Source of the DNA: Steinernema hermaphroditum
Taxonomy: Eukaryota > Nematoda > Chromadorea > Rhabditida > Steinernematidae
NCBI GenBank assembly: GCA_030435675.1
Contig: CM059622.1
Span: 13,330,001-13,394,000 of the forward strand
Direction of reading: 5' to 3'
DNA length: 64,000 nucleotides
Below, piece by piece: positions 23,988-37,261 of this stretch. Under the pieces are notes generated by a model. That model had not been told where the DNA came from. It searched no databases and saw only the letters and a list, made by a program, of their open reading frames with translations. The position numbers were made by a program, and so were the translations under genes. The stretch's first letter is position 1; the number at the start of each line of letters is the position of its first letter.

Positions 23988-24807
23988 TCAATTTTCCCCT
24001 TGACCACTGTCCTCATCGTCGTTGCCATCGCAGTCATCGTCGTAGTCCGAATCATCATCGTAGTCGTAGTAGTCTTCATCAAAGTCAAGCGTGTCCATCG
24101 GCTCTTCTTTCTTCTCTTTGATGCAGTACTCCTCGATGGTGGTTGGAACAGTGACGCCATCTGCTACAGCTTGCTGTTTCGTTAACTCCACTTGTTTCCT
24201 GAAGCAACACAAAAGTTCAGATCTGGGAACATGAAGTGGATGGCGCTTACCGAACGATTCGGGCGTATTCGTCGTCACCGCCATTCGACTCCTTCCATTT
24301 GCGATAGCTGACGGACGCGTCCACATTGGCAGGAGATGAAGTATTCGGCTCGTTGAGGAGTGAAATCACAGAGAGGAGAATCGTGCGCACATTTTGCGTG
24401 GGATTCCAACGCTCGCACGGCAGTTCACCGCTGTGGGGATCGTCAACAGGGGGATGAAGAATGCTTATACAGAGATCACCATTCTAAACAGTCCAACATG
24501 TTAAATCAGCCGTAACTTATGGCCATACCTCATACACATTCGGGTGCCAAAGTTTGCTGAGGAAGCGAACGCTCGGTGGCGCATAAGGGTAGTTGGAAGG
24601 GAAGCGGACAACCGCCTTGAAGTAGCCTCCTTCGTAGATGGTTCCAGGAGGGCCGAAGATTGCCACATCCCAGGAGAAGAGGTCTTCTTCGTTGGCCTTG
24701 ACTACGAACCCTTCCATTGGGGATTGTTGAAGACCCTTGAGTTCCATCGCAAGTGCTCGCATAGCACTAACCGACGTCGACGAGGTTCCGGGGCGCATCG
24801 CTTCCAT
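23988..24807 (-). CDS. ubc-3: CDC34/UBE2R-type ubiquitin-conjugating enzyme, copy A
   Basis: Three exons: 24807-24529, 24483-24251 and 24198-23988; 240 aa. The UBC fold spans residues about 12-170: [31 protein letters not shown], and the active-site segment [18 protein letters not shown] with the catalytic Cys near residue 98. The following insert [19 protein letters not shown] is the acidic loop that marks the CDC34/UBE2R class. The C-terminal tail after [14 protein letters not shown] is an acidic Asp/Tyr run ([14 protein letters not shown]), the region that in CDC34 binds the cullin-RING basic canyon. Expected role: Lys48 chain elongation with SCF-type ligases. It begins MEAMRPG behind a TTTCAG acceptor. 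Its tandem neighbour is at 27589-28411. Confidence 0.93.
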
Positions 24808-27588
24808 CTTGCTGACAAGAGAAATCTGAAATTACTTAACGATTAAGACAATAGTTCTACCGAAAGTGATCAAACTGTTTTTGCGTTTCGAATCGGAGCA
24901 CAAAACCGCTAGACTAGAGCAGCCTATTATTCGTGAAGACGAAAAACACCGATACGAGTGGTCGTTGGTCAATAAAGTCAAACAACCGAAAACCGAAAAA
25001 AAAGTTTTTGAGCACTTCACCAGGTGATGGAGTGGAAGTACTTTTTGAGAACCTGAGCACACTACATACTACATTACATGCATGCTCGGAATATTGTATT
25101 TTTATAGGGCTATCAAGTCCAAATTAAAAATTCAGACATAGTCCAGCGATCACATTGAGGACATGTGCACCTTATCTCGCCATTAGCAGTCAGTCAGCTA
25201 GGCAGTCTTCCAAAAGCACACATCGAGCAGAGAGAGCGAAGAGAAGGGCACCCACCACCCATCGAGCCAGAGCTCCGTGGAGGCAGGGTTTAGAAGGGGT
25301 TGGGCGCACGACGATCGTCGCCGCCACCGCAGCCAACGCCAATCGATTTGCACGCGCGAAGAGACTTGAATTTGCGCGTCCGGCTACTGATCAGCTGATT
25401 GGCGACTGAAAGCGCAGCTAGCCTTCGGGCTGCACGCTAGGGTCATTTCCCACATATAGCGCATCCAACTGTCCTGTTTTGGCCAACGCTTGGCAATAGA
25501 GCTCTCGGCGCCGAATCAGCTGCGCGTTAATAATTTATTGCATTAGACGCCTCAGATAGAGAAAAAGAGGGTAGTCGAGTTCAAAAAGAAAGGTTTAAGC
25601 CCAAGAGACTAAAAATGAACTACTCGTAAGAAGAAAAGAAGGTCACTAACCTGAATGAACCTGCTTAGAAAGTACTAGTTGAAAGATGAACGGATGACAG
25701 AAGCGAACGAGCGTCCGCTTCTGAACAATAACCGAACAATAAACCCGTTTTAGGATGACCAGTCTAGTCTAGAGTCTAGTCTAAAAGGACTCCACCTTGC
25801 AGACGCTGGAGTAGACGTAAAAGGACAACCGTTTTGGTTTGACCAGGCTAGTCTGAAAGGACTCCATCCTTCGGATGCTGGTCTGGACATAAAAGGGCAG
25901 TTCCGCCGCGAGCTTCCCTTTCCCAGGCGAACAAAAAATGAACCTCGCTGCCAGCGATTAAACTTTGCGACACTAAACGTCCCATCCGACCCTCAATCTC
26001 AACGCAATTAACGGCGTTCCCTTCAGCGACAAACGACCCACCAGTCACACTTTTACGATCAACGACTTATTGAGAACGAGCTTCCCATGATGTGAAAACA
26101 CAGGAAGCTGAGCAAAAAAGGCCAAAAAGAAAGCGCGAACACCGTGACGAAAGCAAGACGCGACACGAAAATCGCTAATTCATCAAGACGCTTCCCCTGT
26201 ACGCGAAGAAGACGAGTGAGTGTTCGCTTGCCCAGCCGTCGCTCTTCTCACGAAAGGGGGAGGAGACGGAACTGGGGGCAGAGAATCGGCGGTGCCCTCT
26301 TTGTACTTCGACAAGTTTATGGAAAGTGCGGCACCGCTCGAAGCCTCTACTCAATTACGACTAAAGTACAAATGGACACAAATCAATTCTAGCCGGAAAA
26401 GTCAAACAGCATGAATAATGTGAACAGCTTCTCGAGTTACTTACGCCTCCAGAAGCCACTTAAGTGCCCGAAAAATTCTCATGCGCTCTTCTAAGAAATC
26501 AGAAAGTTAATCGGACGGCAAACAAGGCATTTGTGCTTGAGTCATACGAAAGCCGACGAGACACTATTGAGGCTGAGATGATTCTCGGTACGCCCTGCTT
26601 TCAAGCTAATAAGACGACGAAAAACAAGAGCGGATAACAACGACAGACGTCGATCTCCAACGAAACTAGACATAGACGCATGAAAACAGACAGAGAAGCC
26701 CTAACTGAAGCAGTACTTGCAAAGCGTTATCGGATCGGTCGTATGATAAGCTGCAGTTACGGTGGCTCCTGGTGAGTAACTGCATTTACAATTCACACAG
26801 AAGACTTTTCTGTAGCTGCCCATGTCGCGCCACTTCCTGCTGTAACGCGAGCAAAAGGCAATACAATCGCGTTTAACATTCCGGTCGTTTGTTGTTCCGC
26901 TCCCCTCAGATTACATTCAGAATCGTTATCCCTCAACATAGGCAGCGGTTTTACGACGCGGAAATAACGGATAATACGAATTACGCGTTTCTCAAAAAAT
27001 GTTGTCCGAACAACGACCGCGCATTAGCATATTAGAGCTGTTGGCGAGGCGTCGTTATTGGCACATCCGCCGGGCAACTGGCGGAGGACATCGTGCGTAC
27101 ACGGACGACTTCCTTTTCCGAGGGAGAAGCTCGCGAATGAAACAACCGGCGCTTAGTTAGGGCGCGGCGCAAGTGGGAACAAACAACAGGGCATGTTTTT
27201 CTGAACTTCGGGAATCAGCATCTACACCAAACACAATTTGCGGAGACAAATCAAGGACAGAGGAGGCATACATGACCGGAACGAAGTTCACCTTTGGGAA
27301 CAGACGTTAAGAGCAATTTCTATGGAATTCACGGTGAGTGATCGCACATGCACCAGGAACCCAAAGACACGGAAGTAGCAGAAATAGCCATGAATTACCC
27401 CCTACCAAGGAAACTTCAGCACCGGGTTTGAAGTATTGAAAGGGCATAAACCTTTGTTATTTCAATGAACAACGGTGGAATAGAACCTTTATCTGAGTTT
27501 ACATTATATAACCTTCGAAAAGTTACCACGAATTGCACTCACTTTGTACACAAAATGTTCATGACGATACCACCGTCGGCTCACTTCG
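24808..27588. other. Intergenic between the two ubc-3 copies
   Basis: 2.8 kb without a supported gene. It contains an imperfect direct repeat at 25746-25900, and near 27.5 kb the duplicated 3' flank of copy B. Open frames at about 25155-25409 and 26144-26392 are basic, low-complexity and lack splice partners. Confidence 0.55.
25746..25900 (+). repeat. Imperfect tandem repeat, two units
   Basis: Unit 1 (25746-25829) and unit 2 (25830-25900) share CGTTTT, ACCAG.CTAGTCT, AAAGGACTCCA.CCTT, GCTGG and AAAAGG in order. Unit 1 has an extra CTAGTCTAGAG block. Probably a decayed minisatellite or local duplication. Confidence 0.7.
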
Positions 27589-28411
27589 TCAGACATCCCC
27601 TTGACCGCTGTCCTCGCCTTCGCTGTCGTCGCAGTCATCCGCGGAATCCGACAAATAGTCATCATAATCGTAGTAGTATTCGTCGAAGTCCAACGCATCC
27701 ATGGGTTCTTCTTTTTTCTCTTTGATGCAGTACTGCTCGATGGTGGTGGGAACCGATACGCCATCTTCCTCTGCTTGCTGTTTCGTTAACTCCACTTGTT
27801 TCCTAAAGCAACACAAAAGTTCAGATCTGGGAACATGAAGTGGATGGCGCTTACCGAACGATTCGGGCGTATTCGTCGTCACCGCCATTCGACTCCTTCC
27901 ATTTGCGATAGCTGACGGACGCGTCCACATTGGCAGGAGATGAAGTATTCGGCTCGTTGAGGAGTGAAATCACAGAGAGGAGAATCGTGCGCACATTTTG
28001 CGTGGGATTCCAACGCTCGCACGGCAGTTCACCACTGTGGGGATCGTTGACAGGGGGATGAAGAATGCTTATGCAAAGATCACCATTCTAAACAGTCCAA
28101 CATGTTAAATCAGCCGCAACTTATGGCCATACCTCATACACATTCGGGTGCCACAGTTTGCTGAGGAAGCGAACGCTCGGTGGCGCATAAGGGTAGTTGG
28201 AAGGGAAGCGGACAACCGCTTTGAAGTAGCCTCCTTCGTAGATGGTTCCAGGAGGGCCGAAGATTGCCACATCCCAGGAGAAGAGGTCTTCTTCGTTGGC
28301 CTTGACTACGAACCCTTCCATTGGGGATTGTTGAAGACCCTTGAGTTCCATCGCAAGTGCTCGCATAGCACTAACCGACGTCGATGAGGTTCCGGGACGT
28401 ACCGCAAGCAT
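27589..28411 (-). CDS. ubc-3: CDC34/UBE2R-type ubiquitin-conjugating enzyme, copy B
   Basis: Three exons: 28411-28133, 28087-27855 and 27802-27589; 241 aa. The UBC domain matches copy A except at the N-terminus (MLAVRPG instead of MEAMRPG). Catalytic Cys near residue 98 and the acidic loop are intact, so it should be active. The tail differs: [16 protein letters not shown], then [20 protein letters not shown]. Exons 1-2 and both introns differ from copy A at only a few bases, whereas exon 3 is clearly diverged, suggesting recent gene conversion of the catalytic part. A TTTCAG acceptor precedes the ATG. Confidence 0.92.
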
Positions 28412-31400
28412 TTTGTTAAAGACGGAAATCTGAAATGACTCAACGTGAGGCGATGGCCTATACGAAGCATGTATTACAAAATCCGTTTTTATATTCATGT
28501 TTACGTAATGTGAACGACGCAAAAGGAAGCGAGCCAGAAAACACCGGTTACGAACATCGCTATTACGGGACAGACACAAAAACAGGGAGTTTCGCAGTAA
28601 AAACAAAACAAATATGGGATGTGTCGCCATTTTATGGCGATGCCTATCATAATCAGTGGGAACACACGTAGTCATCGAACATCAAATGTCACCAAACGAG
28701 GATGTTGGCAACTCTCTTAAAATCTCAAAATTTGCACGCACGACGAGACAAAGACTGAGACCGTTTTGCAAACGCACACAAGGAGCGAGCGAGGGGTAAA
28801 TCATTCGGCTAGTCTGATCGGCTGGACCGGTCGACATTATTCGCTTCGCGCTCTCTAGGAACCGTTTCAAATTGGATTTTCGTAAATCGATAGGTCGAGT
28901 TCCCTGAATGACAATGTCGATTTCGAATTTTGCAAATGCACTCGCGCGCTCCCGATACGGTAATTTCAAATTTGGCGCGAACGACACAAAACGCCACTTT
29001 CGTCACGTAGTCCTAAGAAAAACCTTTGGAAGTAATTCCAGCTAATTAACCCCAAAGTGCCGTTCCGTCTAATTTCCTCTTGAGTCACCGTAGAATGTAC
29101 AATTCCAGGAAGGGCATGCCATTTGCGCTCGTTTTTTATCAGATTGGAGATTACGAATTCCCTCCAGGGATTATTCAGATGAGTAAACGAAGTGAGATTA
29201 AGATCACGAGGAACAAAGACTAAAAGCTCATCGAAGCAAACATCGAAAAACTTGTTAAAGACGAAAACACACAATGGATCCATGATGCCTCACCGAAAAG
29301 GGACAATTTTGTCGAAGTGAAAAACAACATTGGGGGACCGACTGCCGCAATCTACGGCTGTAAATACAAAAAAAAACCACAGCAAGCTTTTCTGCATCTT
29401 TTTTTTCGGGTCACACCTGGATGGCTTCCGAACTGAAGAGCCCACAGGTGCGATGCTTACGAAATCGATGAACCTGTCCTAGCATATGGGAACCGGAGAC
29501 CGTTCTGCCAAACGATAGAAAATAATAACATGTGTCCAAAGGCTCGAAACAACACCAAAACACGATTATCATCAGAGCAGGGCCTTCGCTAAGGCAGCCG
29601 GCCGTGATAGAATCGAAACTGACATCTTTCGACCCACTCACCGACACACCCAAATTGCAAATGCTCGCGCCATTCCACACCTGTCCGTGTCAGCCGCCCG
29701 ATGTCTCTAGACACCGAGACGAGACACTAAAAGCGCCCCCCTTAGGACATCACGCGCCCGTGAAATATATCGCCCCGTCGAAGGGCGATAGGCCCTCATC
29801 TCAAAGTCCTTCGTTCCTCCGAGGAGATCGGCACAATCTCCACGGATAATCTTTGGATTCGCTTCGACGTCACAGCTGCGACGGCTTCGCCGTCAGCAGT
29901 CACATTTCGACAGGGTAAATGTCATAAAAACAGGAAGATAGTGATTCATAAGAGAGATGAAGGGGAAGTCGGGCGCAGTCAATTAACTTCATCAATTCTA
30001 TGGACAAAACAATGGGGTTTGTGGGGAAAAAAAACTTCCGGGAAGAGCTCTTTTTTGTGCGTTCCCATGAAGATTGATGACACGGACGTCGACTACCCAA
30101 TTAAGCCGTTGATTTATGGTGAACGCTTCGCATGGCCTACTGCAACCGATGATCAGCACACACGGGAAGAAAGAAATGTTTTTGGATATACGCAGGAAAT
30201 CCCTTAATCCTAGAATGATGATTCAAGGGCAATTACTTTTTGGGGATTCTATGAGGACCACCAATGACGATCAATCTAAGCACTTATACGTAATTTCATC
30301 GCCAAAGCATTCCGTTTTATAAAAAAAACGGACAACCAAAAAATTTATCTCCGATTTTACGATTTTATAGCCGGTCATAAACGAAAAAAATCGACCGAAA
30401 CGCGTTCGGCAATGTTTAGGACAGGGCTAAAGAACAGGCTGGACAGGGTAAGGGCAAAATAAGAACAGAATTCAGTAATTTTCTTCACACATGATAAGGA
30501 CACCTGAAGATGGTGTAGAGATATCAAAAATCGAGTCCTTGATCATGTGGTGTAATGTGACGACTGATGACGTGAAACTCACGTGAGGGGGGACCAATTA
30601 ATACCTGTTTAGATGTTGCTCATGTGTAGTGTAGGGACGCCTTTCCATTTTCCATTTATCAGGAACTGCCGGTGACTTAAAAACAATTTGCATGGTTGTT
30701 TATTATGAAAGGAATCGATTTCATTGTTTTCAAAGGTCTACCTCTCCCAGTCGCCTTTAGTTTCGACGGATCTCTTTCGCAAGTCCTTTGCACTTAGATT
30801 GTTCAGCCCTACTCTTAGAAGACGTGATTCATTTTTACGCAATTGGTGATAGAAATAATCATTTCTTAATTCTCTCAATTTTTTGTACATAAAGCATGGC
30901 TATGGTATGGTATAAGGCATGGATATGGACATGGATGAGTGGCATAAAACGTAGATGGGAAACATGGATCAGGGTAATCGGTACCATCTTCGTGGACAGC
31001 GTTGGACGATCATGGATAGCCCATGGACGTTCATGGTTGAAATTAGTGAAGAACACAAACTATGAACCGGTCAAAAGTGGATATAGCCGTAGCCTTAAAA
31101 CTTTTTTCTTGAAACAGGATAATAACGTACCCTTTTTTAACCAGCTTGGAGGCTGCTTAAGAATAATAACTACCGTAGTATCACTAGTGTGGCAAATTTC
31201 AGGCCAAATCGTCGGACTACACCTTTGACCGGTTACTGTATTCCAACGAAATTTCCAATTCCGATCCTACGGGATGAGATAGGATTAAGTGGCAATAGTA
31301 GTAACCCAGTTTGACAGTATACACCACCCATAGAATGGAAATGTAGTATATTCGAATGAAAAAAGAGACTAGTGGTTATTTCGATTATTTTAAGTAAGCT

Positions 31401-34400
31401 TTTAAAATTTAAAGAAATTAAAAAAAGGACAAAAGAGATTAGGTAACTCAAAGTGCAAACAAAAGTAGATTCAACCTAAGTACATCATGAACAATGTTCT
31501 GTACCCTTCTATTGTAGTCAAAGAATTAGTGTGTGACACTAATCCTGTTGGTCGTAGTCAAAGCTGTCGATTCCGGGTACCCGCACAACTCTGGTCGTAG
31601 TGAATCGTGCGAATATAGAGGATGCAGTTTCAATTTGTTGATTGAGGTCTGGCATACAGCTGGGACTTATGGGGACTTTTTTCTCCAAGGAGAGCGCAAT
31701 AAATTATTTCACAAAAAAAGATAAGAGATTAGGTGCATCATAGGAACGATGGTACCCATCAGCTGACCTGCGAGTACGAACCCAACGGTTCAATCGAACC
31801 ATCTATCTATCGGTGTAAAATCACGACGACGCACTCACGTGGATCACGACCTCTCCCCGCGAGAGTCACACCTGCCTAGCCATCGGCGACCTCATCCTCT
31901 CCGCGAACGACGCCATTCGTCTTCCCCCCCCCAAAGCCTTCCTCCTATTCCAGGACGCAATTTACAGCGCCACTACCCGTCGGCGGCGCCTTGTTTACGC
32001 CGTCTGCGCCGTTCTTCTCGTCTGGATGCACCGAACAAACAGGCGCCGTTGCCACGAGGGAGAGGGTAAACATCGGTGGCGCGCGCTCCAGCTGTTGTCG
32101 TAAGCAAAAAGAGCGCCGTGCTGCCTTGATGCGATTTCGTTTTGCGATGAAATCGCGGAGAAACACAAACATAAGGGTGTTGTATCGGTGCTGGCTGGGG
32201 ACGCGAAGGGTGTGGAAAGGAGACGGTTTGGCGAGGCGCTAATGCTTTGATCATCAGAAGAGGTGGCGGGGGCGTAGGAAGCGGAAGTTGTTATGGATTG
32301 TCCTTAATTAGGGGCAAATTTGCTGCGAGGTCGCCGTTCTAGGTCCGGATAAGGAAAATCATTTTAAAAGATCAAATATTAAAGAAATGGGTCCTTTTTT
32401 TCTCTTTTGTAGTAAGGAGATTTTAGTATAGCCTAAGGGCACAGCTCGGAAATCTAAAAAAGGAACCGCTTGATAAGTAATAAAGAGGAAAAGCTAAAGA
32501 AAAAGAGCTTTTCTTCTGTATTGTTCTTATAGATAGCGATAGCGAAGGTCAAGTATCTAGAAACATTCTTTAAAAAATTTTATGAGATCTCTCGCTCTAT
32601 ATTATACGGTATGTTCAGTTAATGTATGCAAATATTCGCGTAAAACGACAAAAGACCCAGCGATTGAGGCTACACAACGCGAACAGCATTCCGGAGGAAG
32701 TAATTATAGAAGGGTGCCAATTTAGTTATAGCGTTTGTTTGGCGGCGTACATCATAGGGAACCGCAAACTGCATTGGGTTTCATTGTTAGCACATGGAAT
32801 GCCTGATAATGAACAGGATTGAAGGCACCACTGTAATGTGATGGGCAGCATGAGGAGTCACCCTGAAGGTCGCCGAGGCTCTGAGGACCACCGGCGAAGG
32901 CGCATCTGCCGGACCCATCTCTCCGAAGCAGATGTGACCTCCGACCTCGAGTGCCACAAACGCCCCGAGAAGAAGAAGTTCCACCGCTGGTACGCCCATT
33001 TTTATGGAACCACAGAAAATTAATGATCAGGGCCAACTTTCCCATTCCCAAGTGTCACTTTTTATGAGAGATTCCGAATAGTACGTTGTACTTTCACGGG
33101 CTTTTCTTATGACATCTGAATCGTCTGATCTTTCGAAACATGAACCTAAATCGTCAATAGAATGGATTTGAAAAACCGTTATCGCTGTCTCGTTTCTTTC
33201 GTTAAAATAAATGAAAATTGCACCAATAGCTTCAGTAACGAAGTTTGGCCTCCCCTTCAGCAGTCTACCGTAGTTTTTTTAATAATTGATTCGAGAGTCT
33301 CTGAAGCAAATCTCAAAGTCAATACATATTTCATTAGTGCGGAAGGACGAGGAAGCTACACGGATATCTTCAAAAGAGGGAAATATTCAACTTGAGACGG
33401 AGTGCATTTTTAACGGAATGACAATTCTATGAATAGACACACATGGATCGCTCTGGAATCGAACCATATATAGGCCCCTAAAGCCTCGGGCTCAAATATT
33501 TTGGAACCGATGTGCAGTCGAATCACAGTGATCAGCAAAATAACGTTTACGATGGGCTCTTGAAGACCAGAGCGCACGAAGGTCAGCAAACACGTGAATT
33601 TTGATCGCGCCAATCGTGCCAGATGTTTTCATTCCACTTACTGTCGTATTGCGCATTTACTCATAATTTGTGTTCATTTTCCGAACGCCATTATGAAGGA
33701 AAGACTTGTTGCATTCATAAAGGACACATCAATTCCGTCTTTTTGAAGTTGTTATGGCTAGAAAAGGGCTCAGAAGGCCAACGATCAATGTTCTTTATCG
33801 ATTTTCTGTTTAGAAATGTCCCAAAAAGCATCCAAAACTCTAGGGCAGAAGAAAGACGAAGTTCCGCAGGTTCCAAAACAAACATCTTTTCATATATCAT
33901 CGCCTGGTCAAACAAAGATTCAGGTTTGTCATCATTCTAGATTTGAAGTGCTGACCTGTTGTGTACGGACTGAATTCTCAGGGATCTGACGGAGAAGATT
34001 TTTTGGGCAAAGTTGTCAAACTTTCATTTGTATCAGCGCTGATCGGTCGGGTCATCCGAGCGGATTTGAAAAGGCGAAAACCCGTCAAATTACGCCCTCC
34101 CTAGCTGACTAGATTGACTCTTGCTGCACCTACCTTTCGAAAGTCTTCTTCTGCAGCGGGCTCCTTCGATTTCAAGGTCGCACGGTGGTCATTTAAATAG
34201 TGCACAAAATGCGGTGGTCAAATAGGAACAAACAGAGATCGGATGCGCCGCGGTGTGGTCGTCTTCTCGGAGCGACGGGCGAATTCTGATTGGAAAGCGA
34301 TAAGCTCTCCTCCTTCGACCGGTTCCTTTGACAGCGAACGCCGCGTTCCCGGACCGGATCTGTTTCTTTACCGGTGACAAAAGCGACGAGAACCGATTGA

Positions 34401-34515
34401 GTGACTCTCTTTACGACTCTTCTATTGGAACCGCGACGAACATGAGTGCGCATACCTGAGGATGCAGTTTTTATTTTCCAAACTAAACAAGGTTTTACAA
34501 AATAGTCATATTAAT
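28412..34515. other. 6.1-kb region without a supported gene
   Basis: No multi-exon gene could be built on either strand. GC-rich patches occur at 29.6-29.9, 31.8-32.2, 32.85-33.0 and 34.2-34.45 kb. The best fragments are an 80-codon plus-strand frame without ATG at about 31813-32070 (AIGDLILSANDAIRLPPP then a hydrophobic stretch) and a 61-codon plus frame at 32838-33023 (VTSDLECHKRPEKKKFHRW). Neither has clear splice partners. The patches may be regulatory DNA for ubc-3 copy B, or remnants. Confidence 0.5.
30893..31036. repeat. CATGG-rich low-complexity stretch
   Basis: CATGG recurs about nine times in 145 bp (CATGGCTATGG, CATGGATATGGACATGG, GATCATGGATAGCCCATGG). Irregular spacing argues against a tandem satellite. 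Confidence 0.55.
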
Positions 34516-37110
34516 CTAGTTAGGAATGGTTTTCGCTTCGTCTTCGGCAAGCTCTTTGGCCTAAACAGGGTCTTAAAGTCACTGTCATGCAGGTCTAACT
34601 CACTAATTCCCTGATTTTGGTGAATTGATACTCAAAATCGGGGTACAGGAATGGTCTGTGGTCGTTACGGTGGTCGTCGTTACTGTAGGCGGTTGCGTGG
34701 TATGCTGAAAAATTCAGTAGAACAGGGCCGACAACAACGACCTTACCGGGGGTGGATACAGTAGCCTTGTGTCTGTTGCGAGCATAGCGTCGGAAAAACA
34801 AAATCACCTTGTTGGCGATCTCCTCGTGGCTCATTCGAGGACGCCACAGAGGCACCAAAGCCAGGAACATGCCGAAGGGTCCCTTGCAGCCTGGACGTCT
34901 TAGACGACCGATTTGAGACATTTCATCGTAGGTGAGGCCGATCTCCTCTTCGTCAGTTTGGGCGATTTCGCCGTTGACGAGCGGTCGGAGTTCGGCCGTC
35001 GGCACGGAGTCGTAGATGCCCTTCAAGTGATGAAAGTCGCTGCGCTCGTTGACGAGCGCCAGGAACTCGCGCAGATCGGACTTCGAGATCGAGCCGATGG
35101 GGTTGATGTCCGCCGAAGAGCAGTCGTACTTGGTCACATAGCCGACGAGACTGAAATTGAAATTATGTAAATTGTGCTTCAAATCAGAGGTCAAACGATT
35201 CTAAAAACCCAAACACCCTATCTGAGGGCGAAAATCCAACAGTTCTGGCTGAAACTCCCATTTACCTCTCATCAACGTTAGCTGTTCCCAACACAAGCAA
35301 TCCTCCGGGTTTTCCGGCATAAATCAGTCCGACTTGAGCGAAAAGATAGGCGGTGACCATTCGGATCCTGGCTTGAACGTTCTGCAGAGCCAAGTGTTCT
35401 CTTGTATCGGGTGACTAAAATACAATTTTTCGTGGGAGCCGAGAAGTTCCTTCTAACCTTGAAGCTCGGAATGAAATTATAAGCCGCCTTGCAGATGCCC
35501 AACAACGCATCGACCGCAGTGTCCATCACAACACTGGAATGAGTTGATCCGATGTCGTTGGCCAAACCTCTCGCTAGATTCTGGGTAAAGTCGGAGGAGT
35601 TGACGGTTCCCATGTAGCAAGTGAAGAGGACTTTGGAGCAGAGCTCCCGAGCGGAGCAGGTCACCTTCTCTCCCAAGAAGTAGTAGGCGGGATCGTCGGA
35701 ATCGGGATTCTTCTTGATGGCCGCGACGACTTTGTCGCACATGAGTCGAGTCATAGCAGCCACGGCGGCGCTATCTTGACCTCCAGAGAGCGGCACGAAG
35801 TAGCCACTCATGCCGCTTCGTCGGAGATAGTGCCAAAGCCACGCCGGAGGCCCATGGCAGAGCTCTTCAATCGGCGATAGGATCGTGCAGTCGACCAGAG
35901 GAGTGCTCTTCGGGACGGTCAGAGGGAGATATTTCGGAAGGATATGGTCTTCGAAGACGATTTCCGTGAAGTCTTCGTTTCTGGCGGACTGAAACAAACC
36001 TACAAAGTTACGCGACCAGAACACGGCAATACCGTACCTCTTTCGTAGTGCTAGATGATCTGGCTCTGTACACCACAGAATCGTTCAGGTCCAAGACGCT
36101 TACAACAACGGCCGTCTCTTCGATATCGAATTGCGGGATTTGCGCGTAAATTTTGCCGTTTTGAGCGATCGTCGACATTCCATCGTAGTAGAGCCGGTCA
36201 CCGTCGCATCCTCGGTGGTTCGCGTACAAGTAGGTGACGCCGAGCTTCGCGCTGGCGCCAACAACCAGTTCATTGATTCTTCGATGGGATTTGCCAAGAA
36301 TATGGTGACTTCCACTGCCGTTGCAGATGATATCTACGCCAGACAGAGCGAGGTTTACGTTCGGTCTAAACAAAGTTGCGTTGTAGACGGAATTTGAGAC
36401 ATCTGCTTACGAGTTAGCGGTCCACAACTCCTCGCAAATCTCGAAACCGATCTTGATGTGGTCTCCAGAGGTGATGACGCCATCGCCGAAGGGAACGGTT
36501 TTCTGAAAGTACATGGTAGAGATGGGACAGTTCTAGATGGTGCACCTGTTGGAATCCCAAATTCTCAGGCAGTTTAAAATCGATGATCTGCTTTCTTTGA
36601 GTCCAAGGAACGAAGTATCGCGTTTCTCTGTAGATGTCATCGTCGCAAAGGGTCAGCTTGGGTCGTATGAATATAATTCTCCTGTGAACACGGTGAAAGT
36701 ATACTGTGTGCGCAGGATTCTTACCCATTGATGATTGAGATCATGCAGTTGTAGAGGCAGCACTTCACCCTGACAGGCATTCCTGTGATGATGAGCAGAT
36801 TCTTGAGCTGCTTGGAGTCCTCCACGATCTTGGCCAGGATCTCCCAGGAATGCATCTCGGTATCGAACTCCATGAAGTGGTCCGAACAGCCATAGCCGGG
36901 GATTTCGAGCTCCGGGCCGAGACGGACGCTGGCGCCCTGGTTGTAGGCTTCTCGACAGGCTAAAAATCTTAACTGACTCGCAACGCTCTGACGAAAGATC
37001 CTACTTTTGATGATCCTTTCGTAATTTCCTTGGAAGGCGAGCACCCACTGGTTGACCGTACAAACGGCCAGCCTGATGCGTCGATCCCAGCGGCCCGTCA
37101 AGCTCTCCAT
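34516..37110 (-). CDS. qns-1: Glutamine-dependent NAD(+) synthetase
   Basis: Ten exons: 37110-37005, 36959-36725, 36681-36546, 36502-36411, 36365-36038, 35988-35458, 35414-35266, 35150-34747, 34704-34604 and 34560-34516. They give 708 aa, the length of animal NADSYN1. The N-terminal nitrilase-type glutaminase has its catalytic triad in context: Glu of [13 protein letters not shown], Lys of IFIRPKLTL and Cys of [20 protein letters not shown] is also conserved. The C-terminal synthetase has the pyrophosphate loop [27 protein letters not shown], and [17 protein letters not shown]. The loop has Gln where human has Val. The enzyme makes NAD+ from nicotinic acid adenine dinucleotide with glutamine ammonia in the cytosol. 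A TTTCAG acceptor lies three bases before the ATG, and the upstream FAXC-like gene ends 147 nt away: a probable downstream operon gene. Confidence 0.96.
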
Positions 37111-37261
37111 TCCCTGAAATTACCGTATTTCATTCGACAACAACCACAAAACAAGTATGAAATCGCTTCCACAACACCAGGAAAAACATAGAGATTATAC
37201 ACGCATTTATCTATCTACAGAGGCAGTAAAATAAACCCAAAATAGCTCTAGCACCGGATGA

